Source: Gluconobacter vitians
Lineage (GTDB): Bacteria > Pseudomonadota > Alphaproteobacteria > Acetobacterales > Acetobacteraceae
DNA: 61,195 nucleotides
Reading direction: 5' to 3'
NCBI RefSeq assembly: GCF_015244565.1
Contig: NZ_JABCQG010000017.1
Coordinates: forward strand, 1-61,195
The notes under the pieces are model-generated. The model did not search any database. It worked only from the letters and a program-made list of their open reading frames with translations, and had not been told where the DNA came from. Below are positions 16,552 to 24,891 of the stretch, in pieces. The first letter of the stretch is position 1. Each line of letters begins with the position of its first letter. Both the position numbers and the translations under genes were made by a program.

Positions 16552-16649
16552 GGTCGCAAGCCTGATGTTTCGGTCAACTTGCATCAGGGATGCGACAGAC
16601 GGGCGCGGATGGCAAGCCGTCTTTGCTGTGAATGTCGGAGACATGATGA

Positions 16650-16935
16650 GGTGGGAGGGCTTCTGTTGCCCGGTGCCCTCCCGAACCGCGCTTATCGCTT
16701 ATGCAGCGACAGCGAGCACCTCTGAGTTATCGTTGGCACTTGTAAGTTTAGCCCGATGACGGTGGTACAATGCCGGGCAAAAGGTAAGTCTTTACCATGC
16801 GTGTCGAGCCTGTTTCGTCCCCACAGACCCCTTTTGCGAGGGGTTTTTCATGGTGGAGACGCCGGGCACTGCCCCCGGGTCCACAACACTTATTTCACTT
16901 ACCGTTTATCGCCATAGCTGGGGACGAACCCCTTG
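16650..16935 (-). ncRNA. ssrA: Two-piece (circularly permuted) tmRNA
   Basis: On the minus strand an acceptor piece ending CGTCTCCACCA (CCA at 16851-16853) is followed by a 28-base spacer with its own hairpin, then the coding piece starting GGGGACGAAAC at 16822. GGGGACG pairs with CGTCTCC as a seven-base acceptor stem with G-U at the third pair, the alanine identity element. ACTTACC in the coding piece (16783-16789) pairs with GGTAAGT in the acceptor piece (16897-16903). The tag frame at 16699-16737 reads ANDNSEVLAVAA-stop. An eight-base stem (GGGAGGGC/GCCCTCCC) closes the 3' pseudoknot region. Outer ends are approximate. Confidence 0.95.
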
Positions 16936-16989
16936 CATTGCTGAACATAGGAGTGCGCGTGCCCCGTCGCAAGGGAAAAGGCGGGGATG

Positions 16990-17019
16990 AAAAAAATTAA
17001 GCCTCCGGAATCGTGTCAA
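16990..17019 (-). promoter_or_regulatory. Candidate promoter of the tmRNA gene
   Basis: A perfect TTGACA lies at 17014-17019 on the minus strand, followed after about 15-17 bases by an A/T-only stretch that can act as -10. It is about 55-80 bases upstream of the likely acceptor piece, leaving room for a processed 5' leader. Confidence 0.45.
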
Positions 17020-17070
17020 TCCGATTCATTCGGATGACGCCGGGTAAAAGCCCATGCTAAAGCCGCCGCC

Positions 17071-17982
17071 ATGGCACTGACATCCGAACAGCGCGCTGAA
17101 ATCGAAGCGCAGCGCAGCGAACCCCAGCTGACCTCCCGTCCGACCGTGGCGGCGATGGAAAACCTGCTTTTCACACCTTTCGAGGTGCTGGATCATGGCT
17201 TCCTGCGCGTCGTCGACTATATGGGTGATGATGGTGCGGTCGTTCAGGCGGCCCGGGTGTCTTACGGCCGCGGGACGAAGAAGGTGTCCGAGGATGCGGG
17301 ACTGATCCGCTATCTGATGCGTCACCGTCATTCGACACCGTTCGAGATGTGCGAGATCAAGTTCCATGTGAAGCTGCCCGTGTTCGTGGCGCGTCAATGG
17401 ATCCGTCATCGTATGGCGAGTGTGAACGAATATTCCGCGCGTTATTCCATTCTGGACCGGGAATTTTATCTGCCGGCGCTGGATCAGGTTGCCGCACAGA
17501 GCAGCTCGAACCGGCAGGGGCGGAGTGAGGCGCTTGATCCTGAAACGGCGCATCAGGTTCTGGAGATCCTGCGCCGCGATGCCAGCCAGTGCTATGACGA
17601 TTACGAAAGCCTCCTGAACCCGGAAGGAACAGGTATGGCCCGCGAACTGGCTCGGATGAACCTGACTCTGAACACCTATACCCAGTGGTACTGGAAGATC
17701 GATCTGCACAATCTGATGCACTTCCTTGCCCTGCGGGCCGATCCGCACGCGCAGTATGAAATCCGCGTCTATGCAGAAAAGATGATCGAGATCCTCAAGG
17801 CCTGGGTTCCGGCCACGGCAACTGCTTTTGAAGAATATCGTCTCGGCGCCTTTACGCTGTCCGCCGGGATGCTGAAGGTGGTGCGTCGGCGTCTGGCCGG
17901 AGAGACCGTAACGCAGGAAAATTCCGGACTGACCAAACGTGAGTGGTTCGAGATGACGGCGGTTCTGGATGGCGCATCCTGA
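17071..17982 (+). CDS. thyX: Flavin-dependent thymidylate synthase
   Basis: A 303-residue ThyX that makes dTMP from dUMP with methylene-THF and FAD/NADPH. The ThyX signature [13 protein letters not shown] is at 112-124 (RHRxxSxNExSxR). [14 protein letters not shown] and the C-terminal [20 protein letters not shown] are also typical. A 30-residue N-terminal extension precedes the fold, common in alphaproteobacterial members. No clear ribosome site precedes the ATG, so the start is somewhat uncertain. Confidence 0.95.
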   Translation: MALTSEQRAEIEAQRSEPQLTSRPTVAAMENLLFTPFEVLDHGFLRVVDYMGDDGAVVQAARVSYGRGTKKVSEDAGLIRYLMRHRHSTPFEMCEIKFHVKLPVFVARQWIRHRMASVNEYSARYSILDREFYLPALDQVAAQSSSNRQGRSEALDPETAHQVLEILRRDASQCYDDYESLLNPEGTGMARELARMNLTLNTYTQWYWKIDLHNLMHFLALRADPHAQYEIRVYAEKMIEILKAWVPATATAFEEYRLGAFTLSAGMLKVVRRRLAGETVTQENSGLTKREWFEMTAVLDGAS

Positions 17983-18166
17983 ATCCGACCCCGGATCAGC
18001 CGGAAGTGACCTTGAGCGTCTGATGCTCAAGGCGCGGGAAGCACAGGCCGCCAATCCCATTGAAGATGAACCTGTAAAGTCACCGAGTTTATTGGTGTTG
18101 GGTGTCGTGGCGATTGTTCTTGTTCTGACGTCTCTTACAATTCATTTTTTCTGGCCGGTCTCGTAA
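17969..18166 (+). CDS. Small C-tail membrane protein (65 aa), unknown function
   Basis: The frame overlaps the end of thyX by 14 bases and encodes an acidic soluble region followed by one hydrophobic segment ([21 protein letters not shown]) ending in WPVS. It is thus tail-anchored in the inner membrane. The family is not recognised. Overlap with thyX and a terminator just after it suggest a two-gene transcript. Confidence 0.7.
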   Translation: MAHPESDPGSAGSDLERLMLKAREAQAANPIEDEPVKSPSLLVLGVVAIVLVLTSLTIHFFWPVS

Positions 18167-18192
18167 AATATTCAGTTCTGTAAACGATAGGT

Positions 18193-18222
18193 AAAGGCAG
18201 GATTTCCTGTCTTTATTTATTT
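18193..18222 (+). terminator. Intrinsic terminator of the thyX transcript
   Basis: AAAGGCAGGA pairs with TCCTGTCTTT (one G-U) around a two-base loop, followed by an AT-rich run (ATTTATTTAT). Confidence 0.75.
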
Positions 18223-18665
18223 ATCCAGTCGTTGTAAGAGATTCAGAGCGATTCCGTGTGAATTTCGTCACATCTGCCTCAGAACTTTTTACGAACAGAG
18301 TTATCCACAGGGTTGCATTGCCCGCGCGGCATCGCCCGATTCGCACGAGCGATGGCTTCTGGTGATCTAACTAGATGATTTAATTGGGAAAAATAAGCAG
18401 AGCATGTTGGCGCCCTTGCTGATTGCGCTGCAGGGCTGTCAAGAAAATTCTTGGAATACCCACATTCCACCGTCTCCGGATGCAATACTTGTGCATTACT
18501 GATCCCGGAGAGCCTTTTCCCCCGCAGGGGGCGGAGATTTTTGGAAGATTTTGCGTGCAAGCCCCGGTTTGGGCAGCATTTTCCCATCGTCCATCAGCAG
18601 CGCTGACCGATGATGAAGAAAATCTGCGCCTGATAGTCAGGGCCGTGGTGTTTTCTGGAAAAAGC
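18223..18665. other. Long intergenic stretch without a convincing gene
   Basis: No frame here has a ribosome site or a recognisable product. It contains one perfect DnaA-box 9-mer (18301-18309), an AT-rich patch near 18365-18400, and a structured segment at 18473-18541 listed separately. The tRNA-Thr gene follows on the opposite strand. Confidence 0.6.
18473..18541 (+). other. Structured intergenic segment, candidate small RNA with terminator
   Basis: TCTCCGG (18473-18479) pairs with CCGGAGA (18505-18511), enclosing an inner TGCA/TGCA pairing. It is followed by a CCCCC-GCA-GGGGG hairpin and, five bases later, a run of T. The two-stem-plus-terminator layout resembles small RNAs, but no promoter is obvious. 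Confidence 0.35.
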
Positions 18666-18740
18666 TGGTGCCGGGTGAGGGATTTGAACCCCCGGCCTTC
18701 GGTTTACAAAACCGCTGCACTACCACTGTGCTAACCCGGC
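18666..18740 (-). tRNA. tRNA-Thr (anticodon TGT)
   Basis: Read on the minus strand, a GCCGGGT acceptor arm pairs with ACCCGGC, followed by A and an encoded CCA. The D-loop region AGCACAGTGGTAGTGC, anticodon loop TTTGTAA with anticodon TGT, and T-arm GGGGGTTCAAATCCC(T) are all present. The outermost anticodon-stem pair is a mismatch. Threonine ACA codons are read. Confidence 0.95.
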
Positions 18741-18818
18741 ATCAGCAGTGCGGCTTTTTCCATGCCGGGGCCTGTCAGGTCAAGACGCGGAGAACGATTC
18801 TCTGTCTTGAGCAGGATT

Positions 18819-18974
18819 TTAGTGCGGTATGGGAGTGGTCAGGTCTGCTGGCGGCGGAAGATGCTGCGAATCCTGCGTAAAGCCGTAACCGTCCTCGGAA
18901 AGGCCGCGATGCGTGACGGTGTGGGAGCAGCCTGCCAATATCAGGCAGGCACCAATCAAAAGAATGCGGATCAT
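18819..18974 (-). CDS. Small lipoprotein (51 aa), coupled to mrp
   Basis: ATG 18974 overlaps the mrp stop (ATGA) and opens a 51-residue frame with a textbook lipobox (MIRILLIGACLILAGC-S, lipid Cys16). The mature part is about 35 residues, ending in a Pro/Thr-rich tail (PPPADLTTPIPH). It should be anchored in the inner or outer membrane. The family is not recognised. Translational coupling to the cytoplasmic Fe-S carrier Mrp is notable, though it may only reflect shared expression. Confidence 0.7.
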   Translation of the reverse strand: MIRILLIGACLILAGCSHTVTHRGLSEDGYGFTQDSQHLPPPADLTTPIPH

Positions 18975-20167
18975 GACGGCTCTTTCGGGCTGTGTTCGGA
19001 AGACAGAGCGCGCGCAACGGCCTGTGCAAACCTCGTATAGGCATGGGCGGCTTCACTGTCCGGGGCAGAGAGGATGATTGGGGTGCCTTCGTCCCCGCTG
19101 GCGCGGATATCGGCCAGCAAGGGGATTTCAGCGAGGAAGGGCACCCCCATCTTTTCCGCTTCGGCTTTGGCACCACCATGCCCGAACAGTTCCGTGCGGT
19201 GGTTGCAGTTGGGGCAGCAGAAATAGGACATGTTCTCGACGACGCCGAGGATGGGCGTTTCCATCCGTTCGAACATGGCCACGCCGCGACGTGCATCCAG
19301 CAGCGCGATATCCTGAGGTGTGGAGACGATGACCGCGCCACCGGCCGCCAGCTTGGGGCCGAGCTTCTGGGCCAGCGTCAACTGGGCATCTCCGGTGCCG
19401 GGCGGCATGTCGATCACGAGCACGTCGAGCTCACCCCACTCAACTTCACCCAGAAACTGCGTCAGCGCGCCCATGACCATGGGGCCACGCCAGATCATCG
19501 CCTGGTTTTCATCCACCAGATAGCCGATGGACATGCTTTTCAGGCCCCAGGCTTCGATCGGCAGGATCGTGCCGTCCACAACCTCAGGGCGTGTATTGCG
19601 TCCCAGCATCCGGGGCAGGGACGGGCCATAGATGTCAGCATCCAGAAGTCCGGTTTTTAGACCTTCTTTTGCGAGACCAACCGCCAGATTGACGGCCGTG
19701 GTGGACTTGCCGACACCGCCCTTGCCCGATGCAACGGCAATGACAGCCTTAACGCCGGGAAGTAGCGTCTCAGGCGCATGTCTGCTGGCAGCATTGCGGC
19801 GTTTGTCCCCCAGATTGAAAGGACGGTGACCCCCGCCCTGAGGCGGTGCATTGGCTGCGGCGGGCGGGGCGGGGCGGTGAGACGTGAAGGATAAAGTAGC
19901 GCCCGTGATGCCCGGCAGGCTCGCAATGGCGGCTTCGACGCGTGGACGCAAGGGCTCCACGCGGGAGGCGTTGTCGCGTGACGTGGCCAGAGAGACATGC
20001 GCATGACCGTTGCGCACCGACACACTTTCGAGTGCTGCAAAAAACAGGACGTTCGAGCCTTGCCCGTCCTGTTCGGATTTCAGGATGTCGGTAATGCGGG
20101 TTTCGGCGCTGGAGGCGGTCTCTGCAGAGCCAGGCGGCATGTCATTCGGGGGCGTGGTGTCAGTCAT
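18971..20167 (-). CDS. apbC: Mrp/ApbC-type iron-sulfur carrier P-loop ATPase
   Basis: A 398-residue protein with an N-terminal MIP18/DUF59-like domain (about 22-95), a Gly/Pro-rich linker and the Mrp/NBP35 ATPase domain. The deviant Walker A GKGGVGKST is at 148-156, DMPPGTGD at 253-260, and the cluster-binding CPNC motif at 318-321. Homologues assemble or transfer [4Fe-4S] clusters to apo-enzymes in the cytosol. Several Fe-S enzymes are encoded nearby (QueG, MtaB). It is divergent from the DegP gene. Confidence 0.95.
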   Translation of the reverse strand: MTDTTPPNDMPPGSAETASSAETRITDILKSEQDGQGSNVLFFAALESVSVRNGHAHVSLATSRDNASRVEPLRPRVEAAIASLPGITGATLSFTSHRPAPPAAANAPPQGGGHRPFNLGDKRRNAASRHAPETLLPGVKAVIAVASGKGGVGKSTTAVNLAVGLAKEGLKTGLLDADIYGPSLPRMLGRNTRPEVVDGTILPIEAWGLKSMSIGYLVDENQAMIWRGPMVMGALTQFLGEVEWGELDVLVIDMPPGTGDAQLTLAQKLGPKLAAGGAVIVSTPQDIALLDARRGVAMFERMETPILGVVENMSYFCCPNCNHRTELFGHGGAKAEAEKMGVPFLAEIPLLADIRASGDEGTPIILSAPDSEAAHAYTRFAQAVARALSSEHSPKEPS

Positions 20168-20292
20168 GCCGGGTTCTCATCAGGGAAAATGTCATGTCGG
20201 AAAGGACTCTGATCCTAGCATGGCCGGCCCGAAAGCGCATCCTGAACGGCAGGATGGTGACGAAGGGCCACGTTCTGCGTTAGCGTGCGGGT

Positions 20293-21879
20293 ATGAAAAA
20301 CCTGTTCGTCCGTTCCAGTGCCCGTCGCACGGCCTGTCTTGCTGTTTCCGGTCTGGCTGTCACCCTGGCAGCGGGATGGGGTGTGAGTGCCGTCCCGGCC
20401 TTTGCACAGACTGTACCGCCTGTTTCGAGCCAGCCGTCTTCTGTGCCCACGCCTACGCCACGCTCGGTGCCGTCGAGCTTTGCGGATCTGGCGAACAGGC
20501 TGCTGCCGTCCGTGGTCAATGTCTCCACCTCGGCCGTGCTCAAACCTGCGAAGAATGACGACAAGGGGCCCGATTCCAGTAATCCGGACGGCCCGCAGGT
20601 GCCTCCCTTTCAGCCGGGCTCTCCGCTGGAAAAGTTCTTCCATGATTACCTAAAGCACAAACCCGCGCCGAACCAGCCGCCGCGCCGTCAGCAGGCTCTG
20701 GGCTCGGGCTTCATTATTGATGCGTCTGGCATCATCGTGACGAACAACCACGTGATCGAAGACGCGGATCAGGTCAGCGTCACGCTGCAGGACGGAACGG
20801 AGATGCCGGCGCGGATCGTAGGCCGGGACAGCCAGGTCGATCTGGCCGTGCTGGAGGTCAAGCCGAAACACCCGCTCCCGACGGTCCCGCTTGGCCGGAG
20901 CGACAAGGCACGGATCGGGGACTGGGTTCTGGCGATCGGTAATCCGTTCGGCCTGAACGGGACCGTGACGGCAGGCATCATTTCCTCGCGCGGACGCAAT
21001 GTCGAACACGGCCTGTATGACGACTACATCCAGACGGATGCCGCCATCAATCGCGGCAATTCGGGTGGGCCGCTCTTCAATCTGTCCGGCGAAGTCATTG
21101 GCATCAATACACTGATCTATGGTGGCGCGGGCGGCGATTCCATCGGCATCGGTTTCGCCATTCCGGCCGATGATGCGCGCGGGATCATCGACCAGCTTCG
21201 GCGCACGGGACATGTCTCCCGCGGCTGGATGGGGTTAAAATTCCAGGACGTAACGAACGACATTGCCGAGACGCTCGATTTCCACAAGGCGGATGGTTCC
21301 AACGGCAAGGGCACGCTGATTTCGGAAATCGATCCGAAAGGCCCTGCCGCGAAGGCGGGACTTGAGGTCGGCGACATCATTACCCGTGTCGGCGATCAGG
21401 ACGTGACCGGCCAGACCATGCCGCGCATCATCGCGTCCATCCTGCCGGGGACGCAGGCCCAGCTGACGGTATGGCACAAGGGCGCGCTCAAGACTCTGCC
21501 CATCACGCTGGGGCAGTCGCCCACGGCGCCGGACATGCCTCCTTCGGACACGCATCAGCCGGAGCACCGCCACGCGGCACTGGGTGAGCTTGGGGTGACG
21601 GTCAGTTCAATCGATGCCGATGCCCGCACGCAATATGCCCTGACCGACGATCAGCGCGGCGTTCTCGTCTCGCGTGTCGAGGCGGGAAGCCCCGCTGCGT
21701 CCCGCGGGATCGCGGAAGGGAACGTGATCACGCAGGTCGGACAGGACCAGATCAATACGCCGGATGATTTCGCCAAGGCCGTGCAGCGGCTGCATGACCA
21801 CAAGAAGACGGAAGTCCTGCTGCTGGTTCAGGATGATGACGGGTTGCGCTGGGTGCCGGTGCCCTTCCTTGGGAACTGA
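20293..21879 (+). CDS. degP: DegP/HtrA (Do-type) periplasmic serine protease
   Basis: A 528-residue protease and chaperone of envelope stress. A signal peptide ends near PAFA-Q (38), followed by a Pro/Ser-rich linker. The trypsin-like triad is His153 (TNNHVIED), Asp183 (SQVDLAVLEV) and Ser257 (RGNSGGPLFN). Two PDZ domains follow at about 300-395 and 430-520. The LA loop region is long and polar, as in DegP/DegQ. The FUSC-type gene starts 27 bases downstream, so the two are probably cotranscribed. Confidence 0.95.
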   Translation: MKNLFVRSSARRTACLAVSGLAVTLAAGWGVSAVPAFAQTVPPVSSQPSSVPTPTPRSVPSSFADLANRLLPSVVNVSTSAVLKPAKNDDKGPDSSNPDGPQVPPFQPGSPLEKFFHDYLKHKPAPNQPPRRQQALGSGFIIDASGIIVTNNHVIEDADQVSVTLQDGTEMPARIVGRDSQVDLAVLEVKPKHPLPTVPLGRSDKARIGDWVLAIGNPFGLNGTVTAGIISSRGRNVEHGLYDDYIQTDAAINRGNSGGPLFNLSGEVIGINTLIYGGAGGDSIGIGFAIPADDARGIIDQLRRTGHVSRGWMGLKFQDVTNDIAETLDFHKADGSNGKGTLISEIDPKGPAAKAGLEVGDIITRVGDQDVTGQTMPRIIASILPGTQAQLTVWHKGALKTLPITLGQSPTAPDMPPSDTHQPEHRHAALGELGVTVSSIDADARTQYALTDDQRGVLVSRVEAGSPAASRGIAEGNVITQVGQDQINTPDDFAKAVQRLHDHKKTEVLLLVQDDDGLRWVPVPFLGN

Positions 21880-21906
21880 CGTTGCGTCTTTGCGCTGAAA
21901 CCTGCC

Positions 21907-22974
21907 ATGAACTTTCTGACACGTCTGAGCCGGAAATGGCTGTCCGTGCCGCCCCGAAACAGCAGATGGCGCGAAGTGATGCGCCCTGCCACACGCCAGA
22001 CCATCCGCGTTCTGGTGTCGGTGGTGGTGGCGTGGATCGTCGGCTCCCTCATGCATCTGCAGGAAACGATCTGGGCCTTGGTGACAGCCCTGATCGTCAC
22101 GCAGTCCAGCATCAGCCAGACCATGACAACGGCACGGGACCAGATCAGCGGTACGCTGATCGGTGCGCTGGCGGGGGTCTGCGCCGTGGTGCTGGAAATC
22201 ACGACGGGCCTGCGCTGGGTTCCGTTCTGGCTCATGCTGGCGCCGCTGGTTTTCCTCACAGCCATCCAGCCGACGCTGCGTTTTGCATGCATTACGCTGA
22301 TGATCGTGTATCTGTTTCCCAGCCAGGGAAGCCCGTTCCTGCCCATGATCACGCGGCTTCTGGCCATAGTGGTCGGTGTGACGGTGTCGATCGTGGTGTC
22401 GTTCTTCATCCTGCATAGCAGTGCGCGCAAACAGGCTTTCCATACCGCTGCGCGACTGTTGCGGCGCATGGATCAGCTTCTCAAAAGTGCGCTTGACCAG
22501 GACACCGGATGGGCGGCGATCGAACGTCAGAACGATGACTGCGTAGCCCTGCTGACCGAGCTTGAAGATGCCGTGACCGAAGCCCGGCGTGAGCGTCTGA
22601 AGGAACTGGAAAAGCGCGATCCGGTCCTGGCCGCCCTGCCACGCCTCATGCGGCGCCTGCTGAATGATACGATGCTGGTGGCGCGCGCCATCGCAACAGG
22701 ACGCGCGGCTGGAAATACGGGCCTGCTCCCGCTCTACAAGGGACTGAGCCACGCCCTTCGTGCGCTGGCACATAGTTGTGAAGAGCAACTGCGCATGAAG
22801 CAGAACCAGCACGAACAGAAGTCGGAAGACGAGGAAATCCTGGAGCTCCTGCCACGTCTGGAAGAACAGACCCGGCCGGAAATGCGCTTTGTAATGTCCC
22901 TGTTCCGCGAGGATCTGCAGCGTGCCGTTGGCGTCATCATGCGTGAGGATGCCAGCGCCGTAAAAGGGCTCTGA
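21907..22974 (+). CDS. FUSC / aromatic acid exporter-like membrane protein
   Basis: A 355-residue protein with an N-terminal block of about five to six hydrophobic segments (RVLVSVVVAWIVGSLMH, TIWALVTALIVTQSSI, ISGTLIGALAGVCAVVLEI, and more) followed by a charged helical cytoplasmic half. This is the half-size FUSC (ArAE/DUF939-like) architecture of efflux proteins such as AaeB relatives. No membrane-fusion partner gene lies nearby, and the substrate is unknown. Confidence 0.82.
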   Translation: MNFLTRLSRKWLSVPPRNSRWREVMRPATRQTIRVLVSVVVAWIVGSLMHLQETIWALVTALIVTQSSISQTMTTARDQISGTLIGALAGVCAVVLEITTGLRWVPFWLMLAPLVFLTAIQPTLRFACITLMIVYLFPSQGSPFLPMITRLLAIVVGVTVSIVVSFFILHSSARKQAFHTAARLLRRMDQLLKSALDQDTGWAAIERQNDDCVALLTELEDAVTEARRERLKELEKRDPVLAALPRLMRRLLNDTMLVARAIATGRAAGNTGLLPLYKGLSHALRALAHSCEEQLRMKQNQHEQKSEDEEILELLPRLEEQTRPEMRFVMSLFREDLQRAVGVIMREDASAVKGL

Positions 22975-23020
22975 GACATCCGTTCAGGAGCGGCCACGAA
23001 GGACGCAGACAGGCCGCTAC

Positions 23021-23042
23021 TGAAACCGTCATTCGGTTTTTA
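23021..23042 (+). terminator. Intrinsic terminator after the FUSC gene
   Basis: AAACCG-TCATT-CGGTTT is followed by T-runs. A second inverted repeat (AGCGGCC/GGCCGCT) lies directly upstream. Confidence 0.72.
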
Positions 23043-23122
23043 CGTTGTTCCGGGGCTATGATGGCACATGCCCGGCCTTGTCGGTCCCCGTCAGAGACCG
23101 GCCCGAAACCACGGAGAATTCC

Positions 23123-24580
23123 ATGATTACGCGCGAAACCCTCAAGTCTCTTCCTTCCAATGTCCAGGCTCCCCCCTATGACATCGACGGGATCAAGCCG
23201 GGGATCGTGCATTTCGGTGTGGGCAACTTTTTCCGGGCGCATGAAGCGTTCTATGTCGAGCACATCCTCAAGCACGCGCCAGACTGGGCGATCGTGGGTG
23301 TCGGCCTGACCAACAGCGACCACTCGAAGAAGAAAGCTGAAGAGTTCAAAAAGCAGGACTGCCTGTATTCCCTGACCGAGACGGCGCCGTCCGGTAAGAG
23401 CACGGTGCGCGTCATGGGCGCTCTGCGTGATTACCTGCTGGCCCCGGCTGATCCGGAAGCCGTACTGAAGCATCTGGCCGATCCGGCTATTCGCATCGTT
23501 TCCATGACGATCACGGAGGGCGGCTACAACATCAACGAAACGACCGGCGCATTCGATCTGGAAAACGCGGCTGTAAAGGCTGACCTTCAGAATCCGGAAA
23601 AGCCGTCGACCGTGTTCGGTTATGTCGTCGAGGGTCTGCGCCGTCGCCGGGACGCGGGCGGCAAGGCCTTTACGGTCATGTCCTGCGATAACCTGCGCCA
23701 TAATGGCAATGTCGCGCGCAAGGCTTTCCTGGGCTACGCGAAGGCCCGCGATCCGGAACTGGCCAAGTGGATCGAGGAAAACGCGACCTTCCCGAATGGG
23801 ATGGTCGATCGCATCACGCCGACTGTCTCTCCTGAAATCGCGAAGAAGCTGAACGCAGCCAGCGGGCTGGACGATGATCTGCCGCTGGTGGCGGAGGATT
23901 TCCATCAGTGGGTGTTGGAAGACCGGTTCGCCAACGGACGCCCGCCGCTGGAAAAGGCTGGCGTGCAACTTGTGGACGACGTGACGGACTGGGAGCATGT
24001 GAAGATCCGGATGCTTAATGCCGGCCACATCACGCTCTGTTTCCCGGGGATCCTGCTTGGATACGAGAACGTGGACGATGCCATTGAAGACAGCGACCTG
24101 CTTGGCAATCTGAAGAACTATCTCAACAAGGACGTTATCCCGACGCTGAAGGCGCCGCCGGGCATGACGCTTGAGGGGTATCGGGATAGCGTCATCAGCC
24201 GCTTTTCCAACAAGGCGATGTCTGACCAGACGCTGCGGATCGCGAGTGATGGCTGCTCCAAGATCCAGGTGTTCTGGACGGAAACCGTGCGCCGGGCGAT
24301 CGAGGGCAAGCGCGATCTGTCGCGTATTGCGTTTGGGATTGCGTCCTATCTCGAAATGCTTCGTGGTCGCGACGAAAAGGGCGGGACGTATGAGTCGTCC
24401 GAGCCGACCTATGGCGAGGCCGAAAAAAAGCTGGCCAAGGTCGATGATTTTGAAAGTGCCCTCAAGCTCCCGGCATTCGATGGCTGGCGCGATCTGGATA
24501 CGTCAGAGCTGGATCAGAAGGTCATCGCACTGCGCAAGGTGATCCGTGAGAAGGGTGTGAAGGCCGCCATTCCGGCCTGA
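23123..24580 (+). CDS. Mannitol 2-dehydrogenase-family polyol dehydrogenase, long chain, NAD(P)-dependent
   Basis: ATG 23123 follows ACGGAGA and gives 485 residues, the size of cytosolic D-mannitol 2-dehydrogenase. The nucleotide-binding start HFGVGNFFRAH is at 31-40, and the family catalytic pattern KxxxxNxxH appears as K294-N299-H302 (KIRMLNAGH). The reaction interconverts fructose and mannitol; in Gluconobacter such an enzyme is known to prefer NADP. Coenzyme and substrate here are inferred, since fructuronate and arabinitol enzymes share the fold. It forms a single-gene unit with a terminator after it. Confidence 0.92.
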   Translation: MITRETLKSLPSNVQAPPYDIDGIKPGIVHFGVGNFFRAHEAFYVEHILKHAPDWAIVGVGLTNSDHSKKKAEEFKKQDCLYSLTETAPSGKSTVRVMGALRDYLLAPADPEAVLKHLADPAIRIVSMTITEGGYNINETTGAFDLENAAVKADLQNPEKPSTVFGYVVEGLRRRRDAGGKAFTVMSCDNLRHNGNVARKAFLGYAKARDPELAKWIEENATFPNGMVDRITPTVSPEIAKKLNAASGLDDDLPLVAEDFHQWVLEDRFANGRPPLEKAGVQLVDDVTDWEHVKIRMLNAGHITLCFPGILLGYENVDDAIEDSDLLGNLKNYLNKDVIPTLKAPPGMTLEGYRDSVISRFSNKAMSDQTLRIASDGCSKIQVFWTETVRRAIEGKRDLSRIAFGIASYLEMLRGRDEKGGTYESSEPTYGEAEKKLAKVDDFESALKLPAFDGWRDLDTSELDQKVIALRKVIREKGVKAAIPA

Positions 24581-24600
24581 TCACGTCTTACCGGCACATG

Positions 24601-24640
24601 AAAAAAACACCGCGTCCTGTGAGGGGCGCGGTGTTTTTTT
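24601..24640. terminator. Bidirectional intrinsic terminator
   Basis: AAAAAACACCGCG pairs perfectly with CGCGGTGTTTTTT. It serves the dehydrogenase gene and the convergent DUF3309 gene. Confidence 0.9.
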
Positions 24641-24664
24641 ATGAAAACATCTTTGGGTAGTGGC

Positions 24665-24817
24665 TCAGATCTGTCCCATCAGGACAAGGATCACGACGAT
24701 GACCACAATCAGGCCAAGGCCGCCGGATGGGTAGTAACCCCAGTTTGAACTGTACGGCCAGGACGGCAGCGCACCGATCAGCAGGAGGATCAGGATCACA
24801 AGAAGAATCAGTCCCAT
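24665..24817 (-). CDS. DUF3309 family small membrane protein (50 aa)
   Basis: The 50-residue frame MGLILLVILILLLIGALPSW... followed by a WGYYPSGG turn and a second hydrophobic helix ending in MGQI is the DUF3309 pattern: two membrane segments around a Trp/Tyr/Gly-rich loop. These proteins are widespread in alphaproteobacteria and uncharacterised. GAGAGA upstream serves as ribosome site. Confidence 0.85.
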   Translation of the reverse strand: MGLILLVILILLLIGALPSWPYSSNWGYYPSGGLGLIVVIVVILVLMGQI

Positions 24818-24891
24818 GGCATATCTCTCTTGCCGGTTGAGACTGTTCTACGCTTCCGGATGTCAGAAAGTTTCCGCAGGAGTGTATGAGG

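Noticed and set aside
16565-16725. Plus-strand reading frames across the tmRNA coding piece
   Set aside because: They run antisense through tmRNA structure and lack ribosome sites; the RNA gene explains the sequence.
18301-18309. Perfect DnaA box TTATCCACA, possible origin of replication
   Set aside because: Only one exact box in the region, no cluster and no origin-typical neighbours; a single 9-mer is expected by chance in about every second window of this size.
18423-18734. 103-codon plus-strand frame spanning the intergenic region and tRNA-Thr
   Set aside because: It crosses a tRNA gene and a hairpin, and has no ribosome site or motif.
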